From the NCBI GenBank assembly GCA_018606805.1, contig JAGYWI010000007.1, positions 62,001 through 126,000 of the forward strand: DNA of 64,000 bases. Direction: 5' to 3'. The notes below the pieces were generated by a model. The model was not told where the DNA came from, did not search any database, and saw only the letters and a list, made by a program, of their open reading frames with translations. Within the stretch, counting starts at the first letter, position 1, and the number at the start of each line of letters is the position of its first letter. Both the position numbers and the translations under genes were made by a program. Source of the DNA: Candidatus Magnetomicrobium cryptolimnococcus. Its GTDB lineage: Bacteria; Nitrospirota; Thermodesulfovibrionia; Thermodesulfovibrionales; Magnetobacteriaceae. Below are positions 36,238 to 45,859 of this stretch, piece by piece.

Positions 36238-36990
36238 TTATTGATTAAACTCCTTTTTATAGGATAACCACTCTGGCAGCATTTCCTGTTCCTTTTCCCT
36301 TACCTCTATGAAAGCCTCGGCATATTTACAGGATTTACCTAATGTCAAAGTTCTGAATCGGTTTAGAGACATCACAATATCAAGATAATTTCCAACCCTC
36401 AACTGGCTCTTATAAGCCTTCATGGCCTTCCACTTGGTCTTTGCCACTGCTGTAATGTCCACTAAGCAGTTCGGTCTAAAAGGCACTGTTACTTCATAAA
36501 AAAACAGGCTAAACCCATATTCTTTTTGTAACTTCATGGCTATCATTGCCGTTACACGATGGTCCGGATTAAGCTCTATACAAGATGGACAATACAAAAC
36601 ATCGAAGGCACCTATTATAAGGCTCAAATCATCAAAAATAGCCTCTTTGTGGCCTAAAAGCCCTCTATCTGGATACCTCAAAAACCGGTATTTATCTATA
36701 CCTAATACCTTCATAGCCATAATCGCCTCTTTTTCCCTCAAATACGAATAAGCACTTACATGCGAATCATCATATGTAATGGAAGAAAGCTCGTGTTTAG
36801 GTTCAGCCTTGTCCCCGCTTGTCAAAAATATGACAGTAACTTCACTACCTTGACTTTTTAACATATTAATAGTTGCCCCACAACCAAGTGTTTCATCATC
36901 CGGATGGGGCGACAGTACAAGTACAGTCTTTCCTGCCGGCTTTTCAGCATAAAAAGGCACTATTCTACCTTCTTCTATTGCCTCGTACAT
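36238..36990 (-). CDS. PIG-L family deacetylase
   Basis: Zinc-dependent N-acetylglucosaminyl deacetylase-type protein, 250 residues. VLVLSPHPDDETLGCGATI near residue 30 carries the HPDD zinc/catalytic motif, and the third zinc ligand His is in ELNPDHRVTAM. It follows the GT2 gene by 11 bases, so it is co-transcribed with the glycosyltransferases and likely deacetylates a lipid-linked or polymeric sugar in their pathway. Confidence 0.88.
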   Translation of the reverse strand: MYEAIEEGRIVPFYAEKPAGKTVLVLSPHPDDETLGCGATINMLKSQGSEVTVIFLTSGDKAEPKHELSSITYDDSHVSAYSYLREKEAIMAMKVLGIDKYRFLRYPDRGLLGHKEAIFDDLSLIIGAFDVLYCPSCIELNPDHRVTAMIAMKLQKEYGFSLFFYEVTVPFRPNCLVDITAVAKTKWKAMKAYKSQLRVGNYLDIVMSLNRFRTLTLGKSCKYAEAFIEVREKEQEMLPEWLSYKKEFNQ

Positions 36991-37001
36991 ATCACTTTAC
37001 C

Positions 37002-37805
37002 TTACACACCTTTTAGCCCACTCCTCACTTTTTTGCCTATATAGTGCTTCCGATAAAACCGATACAGCCCTTTATAAAACTCTATCTTCTTACGAAAGCC
37101 CAGCCTGTTAACACTTGCCCCCTCATGGTGCATAGCCCGCGCCCACGTACAAAGATATATTTTATAGTTAGTAGCCGTGTATAATCTGTAACACCAGTCA
37201 ACATCATTAAAAAAAATTGGAAAACTCTCATCCATAGGCCCAACTTGAAACCAGCAATGACGCCTAATCAACAAAGCTGACGCCATCGGCTGCATAACAA
37301 CCCTACTGCCAGAAAGATGCTCCATCGGTGTTAGTTTCCATTTTTTATATGGTCCACACCTGCCAATATTAAACTGTTGCAAAAGTAACGCAGACGGTGT
37401 TGGAAAACGGCGACACGAAATCTGTAGCTCCCCGTTTGGATAATATAATAGCGGCGATACAGCCCCTGCCTGACTCCTGCCCTCCAAATACAACACAAGG
37501 TTTCTCACCGTATCTGTATAGAGCTTAACATCGTTGTTTAATAAAAATATCAACTCACCACTTGCAAGCGCTACACCCTTATTTACAGCCCTTGCATAAC
37601 CTTCGTTTTTTTTATTTTGAATCCACTCAACCCTATTACCAAATATCTGTTTAACATACGCATAGCTGCCATCGCTTGAGGCATTATCCACCACAATGAC
37701 TTGCTTATTAAGCGCCCCTTTTGATGATAAAATTGAACTAAGACACTCACCTAAGAGTACCTTATGATTCCAGTTCGGTATTACAAAAGATATAAGTTTT
37801 TCCAT
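37002..37805 (-). CDS. GT2 glycosyltransferase
   Basis: Inverting GT-A glycosyltransferase of 267 residues, rhamnosyltransferase-like. Signatures: SFVIPNWNHKVLLGECLSSI, VVDNASSDGS, NEGYARAVNKGV, and the LLNNDVKL metal-binding region. FFNDVDWCYRLYTA is the acceptor/catalytic acidic motif. The start is ATG 37805, 14 bases after the preceding gene. Part of a surface-glycan cluster. Confidence 0.9.
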   Translation of the reverse strand: MEKLISFVIPNWNHKVLLGECLSSILSSKGALNKQVIVVDNASSDGSYAYVKQIFGNRVEWIQNKKNEGYARAVNKGVALASGELIFLLNNDVKLYTDTVRNLVLYLEGRSQAGAVSPLLYYPNGELQISCRRFPTPSALLLQQFNIGRCGPYKKWKLTPMEHLSGSRVVMQPMASALLIRRHCWFQVGPMDESFPIFFNDVDWCYRLYTATNYKIYLCTWARAMHHEGASVNRLGFRKKIEFYKGLYRFYRKHYIGKKVRSGLKGV

Positions 37806-37819
37806 ACGAACACTCTTTG

Positions 37820-39514
37820 TTAAAGATTAAGGCTTAAGTCCTCCCTGTCTTTTGTTAGATTTGGATTATAAAAAGGGTCTCCTTCTTCAAAAAAAACCTT
37901 CCATTTGCTCTTAAAATATTGGGATTCTTTAATCAATCGCTGCCTCTTTGCTCCCCAAAGGTCATAGCCCCTGCTTTTCGACTCATAATGTATAAATTGC
38001 CCATAAGGTGTCCACACGTTAATAAGCTCGTTACCTATAAACTTAAGACAAATATCCACATCATTGTATGAAAGGGCAAGCCTACTATCAAAACCACCAA
38101 CACTTAAAAATACCTTACGCCTCACCATCAAGCATGCCCCTGTAACAGCCGACACATTGCAAACCACCTTAAGACCCAAAGCCCCCTTATCACCTTCCCT
38201 CATACCTTTATACAAATGCCCGGCTACAGAACAAATCCCAACAGCAATACCTCCATGCTGCACAGTGCCATCAGGATAATAAAGCTTACAACCAACCGCC
38301 CCCACGTCCTCACGCACTGCATAGGTAAGCATCTCACCAAGCGAACCACTCTCTATAAGTTGCGTATCGTTATTTAAAAATAAAATAACATCCCCGTTAG
38401 CATATCCCACAGCATAATTATTAATATCTGAAAAATTAAATTTTCCTTTATACTCTAATAGCCTCACAACTGATATTTTTCTTAATTTATCATATAACCT
38501 AAAAGTATCATCCAACCGACTACCGTTTTCAATAATCAAAAATTCGATATTTTTATAGGTTGAACCTTGCAAAATAGACTCAACACAGCGTTTTAACATT
38601 TGCCCATTATCCCTATTTGGTATTATGATAGAAATAAGTGGCAATACATTTAATTTATAAGAAATCCTATACTTACCAGCACTAACATGGCTTACCTCGC
38701 CATCAAGGGCAACACGCCTCAGGTGCTCCTTTAAGTATATGACACCATCATCGTAGCTACACATATCAGCCGTCTTTAAATGGTATAAAATTTTTGGAAT
38801 ACGTATAATTTTTCTTGCATTTTCAGTTGCATAAAGTATAAATCCATAATTTATTTTACTACCTAAAAAAGAGATAGACTTCTCAAACACACCCCTTTCC
38901 ATAACCACAAAATTTGAAATATAGTTGTAGCTCCTAAGCATATCTACTGACCAGCATGGTTTAAAGTGTGGGTTTAACCGCTTTCCACAACTATCAAGAA
39001 AATCACTATCACTATATAAAAAGTCAACCACACTGTCTTTCTTAACTACAATAGCAAGCTCATACAGGGCAAAAGGCGCTAAAACCATATTCTCATCAAA
39101 AACTATTATATACCGCCCATTTGCAACTAAAAACAACTCTTTATACACATCACCATGTCTAACATTCGTTAAAACTTTTAAACGCTCTATCCCACCCAAC
39201 ACATCTTCATACCCTGTGCAAAAGACACACAACTCCCATTCATCATAAGTTTGCTTAATAATTGATTTAATTAGTTCCGTAACTTGTTGCCTATCCATTA
39301 AATTATTCAAGTTCAATAAAATACTGAAAAACGGTTTTTCAACCATTAACTGAACAATTTCTCTTTGCTGTATGAGGACATTGTCATCAGGCTCATTAAG
39401 CTCAGTCCACTTGGTATAAGGCTCACTACCATAATAGAAAAAATAACTTATCTTCCGATATAAAAACCGAAGTACACGAAATAATCCTCTAATAAATACT
39501 ATCATATTGTACAT
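37820..39514 (-). CDS. Two-domain GT2 glycosyltransferase
   Basis: A 564-residue protein. The first half (about 55-260) is a degenerate GT2 domain (FFSILLNLNNLMDRQ; YIIVFDENMVLAPFAL), and the second (about 275-545) is intact: LISIIIPNRDNGQMLKRCVE, FLIIENGSR, ILFLNNDTQL, ALSYNDVDICLKF. This tandem layout recurs in bacterial O-antigen and capsule clusters, where the second domain is catalytic. It precedes the smaller GT2 gene by 14 bases. Confidence 0.88.
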   Translation of the reverse strand: MYNMIVFIRGLFRVLRFLYRKISYFFYYGSEPYTKWTELNEPDDNVLIQQREIVQLMVEKPFFSILLNLNNLMDRQQVTELIKSIIKQTYDEWELCVFCTGYEDVLGGIERLKVLTNVRHGDVYKELFLVANGRYIIVFDENMVLAPFALYELAIVVKKDSVVDFLYSDSDFLDSCGKRLNPHFKPCWSVDMLRSYNYISNFVVMERGVFEKSISFLGSKINYGFILYATENARKIIRIPKILYHLKTADMCSYDDGVIYLKEHLRRVALDGEVSHVSAGKYRISYKLNVLPLISIIIPNRDNGQMLKRCVESILQGSTYKNIEFLIIENGSRLDDTFRLYDKLRKISVVRLLEYKGKFNFSDINNYAVGYANGDVILFLNNDTQLIESGSLGEMLTYAVREDVGAVGCKLYYPDGTVQHGGIAVGICSVAGHLYKGMREGDKGALGLKVVCNVSAVTGACLMVRRKVFLSVGGFDSRLALSYNDVDICLKFIGNELINVWTPYGQFIHYESKSRGYDLWGAKRQRLIKESQYFKSKWKVFFEEGDPFYNPNLTKDREDLSLNL

Positions 39515-39524
39515 TATATTGGAT

Positions 39525-39640
39525 TAAAAATAAGGAAACAAATAAATAGTGAGGGGCGCTGCCCCAATGCTATTAAGCTAAGGAAAGGAAAGAACATGTA
39601 GAAACCTTTTTGAAAAGGGTTCTCCCAACTCTTCCTTCAG
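39525..39640 (+). repeat. Multi-hairpin repeat, truncated copy, plus second repeat type
   Basis: AAATAAGGAAACAAATAAAT then GTGAGGGGCGCTGCCCCAAT, joined to ATGCTATTAAGCTAAGGAAAG, a diverged form of the repeat at 12369 and 24272. Then GAAACCTTTTTGAAAAGGGTTCTCC forms a hairpin-like end also related to 45610-45647. It separates the two GT genes of the cluster. Confidence 0.75.
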
Positions 39641-39654
39641 TTTTATAAAAACAA

Positions 39655-40902
39655 TCAGGAAAGAGCCAACAGTTCTTTAAATACTAGCTCTGTATTAAAA
39701 GCCTCCTCTTCTATACGAATAGGATAGCGGATATTTTTTCTAAAATGTTCTATTAAGTCCGGGTTTTCAGCTATCTTGTTTAATTTTATAGAAAGCTCAT
39801 AGGGGTTACCAACTTCAAACGTTAAACCGTTAAAACCATCCTGAACCATTTCCCCCATGCCACCAATATTAGTTGTAATTACAGGTATACCAAAGGCAAA
39901 ACTTGTTGAAATAGTTAATGGTGCATTTTCATACCATATGGAAGGCACAATGACAACATCCATAGAGGAAATTATCCGTTCCACATCGTTAAATTCATAC
40001 TGACCAAGAAAGGTAATCCGAGGATCGGCACTTGCAATTTCAACCAATTTATCCCTATACTCTGTCTCCCCAAAACACCCGCCCCAGACTTGAAGCCTTA
40101 TCGTCGGGTTATTTGTTTTCTTAAAAGCCTCCACCATAACATGCACACCCTTATGGTACTGTACCGTACCAATGTATCCAAACGTTATAGTATCACTAAC
40201 TTGTCTTTTAGCAATAGCCTTTTTCTTTGTATAATCAAATCCGTGCCTTGACAGTATAAACCGCCCCTCAGAGATTAAACCAGTATGGTTAAAAAGCTCT
40301 ATTAAAAACCCTGAAGGCGACAGTATTCTATCGGCACAGTCAATAAGCTCCCTACTTTGGTTAAGCCTACGCACTAACACATCCTGCCCAAGATGCGGAT
40401 AACAATATTTAACACAATTGCGCCCATCATCGGAATCATCACAGATGGAATTATTCAAGCGAAGCATTATACCAAGGGGACAATAGAGTAAATAATCAGT
40501 AAGCATCAGTACAGTTTTAACCTTAGTATCCCTTGCAGCTTTTAACGAATAGGCTATACGAAATGGATGGGCACAGTGATATATATTAAAATTACCCTTC
40601 ATCAATATTCTTTTGGTTTCAAGGTAGATATCCTCATCTGCATAGTTAAACGCCATCGTATGATTATCAACAAAACGCTTATGTCTTAAGCCAATAACAG
40701 GAACCCCTTCATAGTAATATTCCTTTATATAAAGCCGAGCCAACGGACTTTCATCAAAACGCCCATCCTCCGACAGTATATACGTAAGTATTTGCACGTA
40801 ATGCCCCATCTTTTGCAACTGCTTAGCAAGCTGTAAGGCATATCGCTCTGTCCCAGAGTAGTGGGAAGGAAAAAATTGATGCACACCTATTAATATATTC
40901 AA
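39655..40902 (-). CDS. GT4 family glycosyltransferase
   Basis: A 415-residue GT-B glycosyltransferase. HQFFPSHYSGTERYALQLAKQ near the N-terminus (residues 8-28) includes the glycine loop. The donor side has TFGYIGTVQYHKGVHVMVEA, LQVWGGCFGE, and SIWYENAPLTISTSFAFGIP as the E-containing nucleotide-sugar motif. A Cys-rich insertion (NSICDDSDDGRNCVKYCYPH) is unusual and may bind metal. It ends 3 bases before the upstream gene boundary and is co-transcribed with the large bifunctional transferase. Confidence 0.88.
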   Translation of the reverse strand: MNILIGVHQFFPSHYSGTERYALQLAKQLQKMGHYVQILTYILSEDGRFDESPLARLYIKEYYYEGVPVIGLRHKRFVDNHTMAFNYADEDIYLETKRILMKGNFNIYHCAHPFRIAYSLKAARDTKVKTVLMLTDYLLYCPLGIMLRLNNSICDDSDDGRNCVKYCYPHLGQDVLVRRLNQSRELIDCADRILSPSGFLIELFNHTGLISEGRFILSRHGFDYTKKKAIAKRQVSDTITFGYIGTVQYHKGVHVMVEAFKKTNNPTIRLQVWGGCFGETEYRDKLVEIASADPRITFLGQYEFNDVERIISSMDVVIVPSIWYENAPLTISTSFAFGIPVITTNIGGMGEMVQDGFNGLTFEVGNPYELSIKLNKIAENPDLIEHFRKNIRYPIRIEEEAFNTELVFKELLALS

Positions 40903-40904
40903 AA

Positions 40905-43370
40905 TTAAATCCCCCCTACAAACCCCTCTATACGCTGCATTGTATGAGTTGCCAAATAGGAACCTGCCGTGTTTGCAAATAACTTATAAACATTATCAGC
41001 AAAGACATCGCGTACTTCCGACAGTTTTTTATGCTTACTTACAAAGTCTGCAAATCGCTTAAGGTTAAAGAGCAAATCGTTATTTAACTCTTTAACAATG
41101 TTTTGATGACTTACCGGCTTATAATCGACAAAGAAATCGTCAAATTCCTTATCCCCCTCAATAAGCTGCCACGACGTATCAAATAAAATCATCTTCCCAA
41201 CAATATACTCCATAAAACTCTGCATAACCTCACCAACTTCATTATAAGCACGCGACTTCAAATCCAAGGCTGAAAGCGACATCTTTAACACACAGTACAA
41301 ATAATGGATGGATTCAACAACAGCCTGCACATCATAGGATAACCTCTGTACCTTCAATAGCTCAGAAAGGGAATACCCATCCACATAACTCCTCTTAAAG
41401 AAATACAAAGGAGGCCTGTTATGTGAGTGAATCACAGCATTAGATGCTTGGAACATCAAAGAATGCCCATCGTTTATAAGCTTAATACCAAGGTCTAAGT
41501 CCTCAGCATAACCGGGTGCAAACTTATACTTATCAAAAACCTCTTTCTTTATAGCCATACACACGTTATCAAGGCCAGCAATAATTCGTTTCGACTGCAC
41601 ATCCAGCTCCGCAAAGCTTTTAAACATCTTACTGTTAGAAACCCTGTCGCGTTCAAACTGCATAAAAAAATTATGTGTAAAATTCGCCCACGTTGCAAAA
41701 AGGTCTGCATCTGAGCGGATTATCTGCTTAACTGAAACAGCCGAAACCTCATCTTTATACACAGGCATAATAAGCTTATAAAGCCACTGGTTGCCAACTG
41801 GGATAGAGTCCTGAGTTATAAACACAAGGTAATCACCCGATGCCTTCTCGCCACCCAAAGTACGGGTATTTGCATGATGAAACTCCTCTGGTGCAATCTG
41901 AAACACATTACTGGTGTAACTTTTACATATCTCAACCGTATCATCCGTAGAACCAGAATCAATCGTAATTAACTCTATATCCTTAATACCTTCTTGCTGC
42001 ACAACCCTTCTTAATACATAATCAAGCTCAACTCCAGCGTTTTTCGTTGGCACTATAACAGATACCTTAATATCCAACGGCTCTTCTATGACGGATTTGT
42101 AAGCATTAATTGAAACCCGAAAGCTACTAGAGGCATCCAGCGTTTTAAACATATTAATAGTACTACGATTTTTATAAAAATGAAACCGCTTTCCAACCTT
42201 ACCAATAAGAGACCGCGGTCCTTCATCCCTAAGCAAATTTATAGAGCGAGCAACATTAACCTTCTGCATAATCGTCTCACTAACTAAGCGCTTTCTAATA
42301 CGCCTTGCCTTATCAAGCACCCGATAGCCCTTTGTATTGGTAAGGGCATGCAAAAAGACATCTTTTTTACGTATTTCACTTTCAAGCTCTAAAATCCGTA
42401 CATCTCTATCATTGATTATTCGATTTAAAACAAGTATGTGCTTTTCCTTAGCAAGAAGCTGCTCATTATAGTCAGTCCCTAATTGATTTATATACCGCTC
42501 CTTCTTGCGTCCCTCTTCATCAAGCTCCATAATCCTATGATTTAACTTATCTATAGATTCATTAAGCCCCTCTATAGCATTTACAGCAGTGGTATAAAGC
42601 CGCCTAACATTAGAATAATCCGCAACATATCGGTTGATAATCTCCGGTGTTATTTTATTGATATGGGCTGACACTACCTTTAGATACGCACTTTTTAAAA
42701 AGCGCGCATCTTTATTAGCTTGAGAAATCTGACAATCCGGATTCCACTGATTATAATTTGCCGTTATCTTCTTTATGTGCTGAAAAGGATACTTCTCACC
42801 TACACGTATTAATAAATCCCAATCCTCGTAAAGTTCCAACTTCGGATTAAACCTCTCCAAAACCTCCCGATTAAACAAAAGACACATAAACGGTATATAA
42901 TTATCAAAAAGGAGCCTATAATAATTAAATTCCTCAGAAAACACTAACTCACTCTTAGCATCAACAATCTCCCTATCAACCGCATCATATTCTTTATAAA
43001 TCATCAAAGAATCAGTATACGCAACTTTAACATCACTTTTTTCCAAAAATCCAACAAGCGTTGTAATATGCTCCGGATATAACTCATCGTCATCATCCAA
43101 AAAACCAATATACTTACCAGTAGCCTTCTCTATACCGTGATTGGCAGCATTAGCCCTCCCCACATTTTGCTCAAGGTGATAGTAATGAAGAACTATATCT
43201 TGTAAATCTCCCCTTATCTCTTCTTCATCAAGCACACAGCCGCCATCATTTACTAATATAACTTCTATGGGACGATAATCCTGTAAAACTATGCTTTCAA
43301 GCGCCTTCTTTAAAAGCTTAGGCCTATCCTTTGTCCTAACAACTATTGAAACAAGCGATTCATCATTCAT
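40905..43370 (-). CDS. Bifunctional GT2-coiled coil-GT2 glycosyltransferase
   Basis: Large transferase of about 821 residues from ATG 43370 (MNDESLVSIVVRTKDRPKLL); the longer frame to 43436 adds an unlikely hydrophobic start. First GT2 domain: about 5-220 with YIGFLDDDDELYPEH. A coiled-coil region follows (about 270-350, NHRIMELDEEGRKKERY). Second GT2 domain: about 425-660 (DIKVSVIVPTKNAGVELDYV; VFITQDSIPVGNQWL). The C-terminal tail is helical. The two domains probably add two sugars in turn. It heads the glycan cluster. Confidence 0.86.
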   Translation of the reverse strand: MNDESLVSIVVRTKDRPKLLKKALESIVLQDYRPIEVILVNDGGCVLDEEEIRGDLQDIVLHYYHLEQNVGRANAANHGIEKATGKYIGFLDDDDELYPEHITTLVGFLEKSDVKVAYTDSLMIYKEYDAVDREIVDAKSELVFSEEFNYYRLLFDNYIPFMCLLFNREVLERFNPKLELYEDWDLLIRVGEKYPFQHIKKITANYNQWNPDCQISQANKDARFLKSAYLKVVSAHINKITPEIINRYVADYSNVRRLYTTAVNAIEGLNESIDKLNHRIMELDEEGRKKERYINQLGTDYNEQLLAKEKHILVLNRIINDRDVRILELESEIRKKDVFLHALTNTKGYRVLDKARRIRKRLVSETIMQKVNVARSINLLRDEGPRSLIGKVGKRFHFYKNRSTINMFKTLDASSSFRVSINAYKSVIEEPLDIKVSVIVPTKNAGVELDYVLRRVVQQEGIKDIELITIDSGSTDDTVEICKSYTSNVFQIAPEEFHHANTRTLGGEKASGDYLVFITQDSIPVGNQWLYKLIMPVYKDEVSAVSVKQIIRSDADLFATWANFTHNFFMQFERDRVSNSKMFKSFAELDVQSKRIIAGLDNVCMAIKKEVFDKYKFAPGYAEDLDLGIKLINDGHSLMFQASNAVIHSHNRPPLYFFKRSYVDGYSLSELLKVQRLSYDVQAVVESIHYLYCVLKMSLSALDLKSRAYNEVGEVMQSFMEYIVGKMILFDTSWQLIEGDKEFDDFFVDYKPVSHQNIVKELNNDLLFNLKRFADFVSKHKKLSEVRDVFADNVYKLFANTAGSYLATHTMQRIEGFVGGI

Positions 43371-43468
43371 AATCGAAGTTATTATAAAACATAAACGAAA
43401 AAAAAGAAAGCAAAAAAGTAATACTCCCCCACCCATCTTTTGTCATTAACAGCGGGGGGAGAAAGAAT

Positions 43469-43578
43469 AAGGGCGCTGCCCTCAAACTCCCGCCAAAGGG
43501 ACTCGTCCCTTTGGAATCCCATATCTGGAACCCCATACTTTACTCGCTATTTTTTTGCAAACCTAATTTATTTGAGTG
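43469..43578 (+). repeat. Multi-hairpin dispersed repeat, copy 4
   Basis: GGGCGCTGCCCTCAAACTCC, CGCCAAAGGGACTCGTCCC, TTTGGAATCCCATATCTGG and the tail TTGCAAACCTAATTTATTTG. It lacks the GTGCG/CGCAC hairpin present in other copies (internal deletion). It lies between the AAA gene and the glycosyltransferase cluster. Confidence 0.88.
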
Positions 43579-43591
43579 TTACATTTATTTT

Positions 43592-45181
43592 TCAAATAGT
43601 CCAGCCAATAGGCACAATTGACACCTTAACTTGCCCTATTAACTGCTCACCGGCTAATTGCTCATGAACCTTTTCATCTTGAGAAGGCACAAATAATGCC
43701 ACAGTTACCAAATCTTTACCAAGACTGTCTGCATATTTAGCAGCTTGTTTTCTGTTATCCATTAATTCAGCAATATTTGTAAAACTCTTCACCTCTATAA
43801 TACCCTCCATATCCCCACACTTTATGTGTATATCCACCTTTCCATTGCCAGTGGGAAACTCAGGGCTAATAATACACACACGTCCAATAGCCGCCTGCAA
43901 CCACGCATAAAGATGAAAATGCCCAACGGCCTCTGTGTAATTTAAATCAGCACGCCTTGGCTGTTCCTTCCATGGGTTAAGCCCCTTTGCCTTTAAGCGG
44001 GTTAAGTAGTCTTTGTATCTTTGCAAAAGTGCTGGTAGATTCAGCTGTTTGGCTTCAAACACGTCTTCAAGTGCATCTAACAGGTCTAATGCCGGAATTG
44101 GCAGGCTATCCCCCACAAGTGTATCACTAAGGGCATTATACAGACGTTCCTGAACAAAAGGAGAGGCAAAACGACAAACAGTAACCATTTTACCTTTGCT
44201 ATCTATTATAACTTCATTATCTATAACCCCGTTCATATATAGATAATTACACCAATCTTTATCCATACTAAAAACAATATCTGATTTGGCAAATAAATTT
44301 ACCACATACTCCTGATACTCTTTTTTTACCTTCTTTATAAGATTTAGCATAGTATTATTCCATTCTACGGTCAAGGCATTGTTATAAATTAGCTCCCACA
44401 ATTTACAATCAATAGGGTTGCCTTTATCTTCATTATATTTTTCCGTAAGAAGCTCTCCAAACCAAGAGACTAACCCCGGCTGCCCCTTTGTTACGTCATA
44501 AACCTTGTCAATAACCATAGGTTCAACTACCTGCCCACTTTCCTCTATGTACTGTTGGAATAGCTCAGATACATCCTCTTTAGTAAAATTAGGTATGTGC
44601 ATTGAACGCTGGATATTAAAGGGAGAACCTCGACCACTTTCTACACCAAGCACTGCCCTTACGCCAATTAGTGCAAGACCGTGTAATAGATATGAGTCTC
44701 TGTCTAGGTACATGCCTCTAAATAAATTTACTAACTTATCAATTACCGTTGGCGGTAGTTTATCAAATTCGTCAATAAAAAGTACTACTGGTTTATTAAA
44801 TATACCAGTAGTTTTCTTAAATAGGGTAAGCCAATCCTTCCAGCCTTTTAAGGGTTCTATCTTTATCTTAAATGTATCATCTATTAAAAGTGGAATCCAC
44901 TCCAATATATCTGACGGCTTGTCCTCATCATCTAATACAGTAGTCTGCATAGACATAGTGCCAACTATAAATTTATCACTATAGCGAGCAGCTATTTCTT
45001 TTTTAACCTGTCTCATAATCCACGTCTTACCTGTCTGTCTTGGTGCCCATATTGTAAAATAGTGCCCACCTTTGTTGGGGTCATCTATAATATGCCTTAG
45101 ACAGCTTTCTACAAGGCTTTGCCTACTAACACAAAAGTGCCTTTCTTTGTCAACAGGTCCGTATGAATAAAATGTTCTCAT
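43592..45181 (-). CDS. AAA ATPase with C-terminal PD-(D/E)XK nuclease-like domain
   Basis: A 529-residue protein. Walker A APRQTGKT (46-53) and Walker B VVLFIDEFDKLP (about 132-143) belong to the STAND-like/archaeal-type ATPase group; YGPVDKERHFCVSRQSLVE precedes the P-loop. The C-terminal part (about 440-515) has GNGKVDIHIKCG, GIIEVKSFTNI and a Gln/Lys helix, the pattern of a PD-(D/E)XK nuclease. Such AAA-nuclease proteins are multicopy in deep-branching bacteria and may be selfish or defensive. The DNA target is unknown. Confidence 0.82.
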   Translation of the reverse strand: MRTFYSYGPVDKERHFCVSRQSLVESCLRHIIDDPNKGGHYFTIWAPRQTGKTWIMRQVKKEIAARYSDKFIVGTMSMQTTVLDDEDKPSDILEWIPLLIDDTFKIKIEPLKGWKDWLTLFKKTTGIFNKPVVLFIDEFDKLPPTVIDKLVNLFRGMYLDRDSYLLHGLALIGVRAVLGVESGRGSPFNIQRSMHIPNFTKEDVSELFQQYIEESGQVVEPMVIDKVYDVTKGQPGLVSWFGELLTEKYNEDKGNPIDCKLWELIYNNALTVEWNNTMLNLIKKVKKEYQEYVVNLFAKSDIVFSMDKDWCNYLYMNGVIDNEVIIDSKGKMVTVCRFASPFVQERLYNALSDTLVGDSLPIPALDLLDALEDVFEAKQLNLPALLQRYKDYLTRLKAKGLNPWKEQPRRADLNYTEAVGHFHLYAWLQAAIGRVCIISPEFPTGNGKVDIHIKCGDMEGIIEVKSFTNIAELMDNRKQAAKYADSLGKDLVTVALFVPSQDEKVHEQLAGEQLIGQVKVSIVPIGWTI

Positions 45182-45183
45182 AG

Positions 45184-45510
45184 CTATTTCTTAAAAATGA
45201 AAAAAACTGCCCCTATAATCATAAAAAATGCCACAACATAATTCCACCTAATACCTTCTTTTAAATATACAATAGAAAACACTACAAAAACAATTAAGCT
45301 GATGACCTCTTGGATTATTTTCAGTTGAGCCGCTGAAAAGTGCCCATGCCCTATTCTATTTGCAGGCACTTGAAAACAATATTCAACAAAAGCAATTAAC
45401 CAACTTATAAGAATAACCTTCCACAAGGTAGAATCCTTATGCTTCAAGTGCCCATACCAAGCAATTGTCATAAATATATTTGAGACAGTTAATAACAATA
45501 CGGTTTTCAT
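45184..45510 (-). CDS. DMT superfamily protein, DUF486
   Basis: A 108-residue, four-helix membrane protein with the DUF486 pattern: TIAWYGHLKHKDSTLW, SWLIAFVEYCFQVPANRIGH and LKIIQEVISLIVFVVFSIVY. It ends just before the AAA gene on the same strand (2-base gap). The transported compound, if any, is unknown. Confidence 0.9.
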   Translation of the reverse strand: MKTVLLLTVSNIFMTIAWYGHLKHKDSTLWKVILISWLIAFVEYCFQVPANRIGHGHFSAAQLKIIQEVISLIVFVVFSIVYLKEGIRWNYVVAFFMIIGAVFFIFKK

Positions 45511-45859
45511 TTTTCTACAATATTATATCTTAGCACTTTTTAGTTAAAATTTCCTAATAATCGGAGCAAACAGCTAGCAATTCTAAATAAGTTAAGGGAA
45601 AAAGATGGCGGGGGAAAACCCTTTTCGAAAAAAAGGGTTCTTCCCCCACACCCCTTTTCCTAAAACTTTTAGCCTGTAATCTATACAGTTACCCATCTTA
45701 TCTTTTACTACATTTATTTTTTTTATTTTTCTTTTTTGCATACTTGACTTATTTAGAATATTTTATTTTAAATAATAATCTGCCATGAAGGTAAAACTAG
45801 CCAGAAGGCTACTGTTGTTTTTTTAAAACAATATAATTCTATTAACCAAGGGAAGTGTT
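45511..45859. other. Intergenic region with two hairpins
   Basis: No gene. GGGGGAAAACCCTTTT (45610-45625) pairs with the reverse-complementary run ending TTCTTCCCCC (45646), a stem of about 16 bp, and is followed by TTCCTAAAACTTTTAGCC, the inverse of the 12442-12470 repeat. Nearer the cbiM start, TAGCC-AGAA-GGCTA (45798-45811) plus a run of eight T (45817-45824) looks like a terminator or an attenuator in the leader of the transporter genes. I see no cobalamin riboswitch consensus. Confidence 0.65.
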
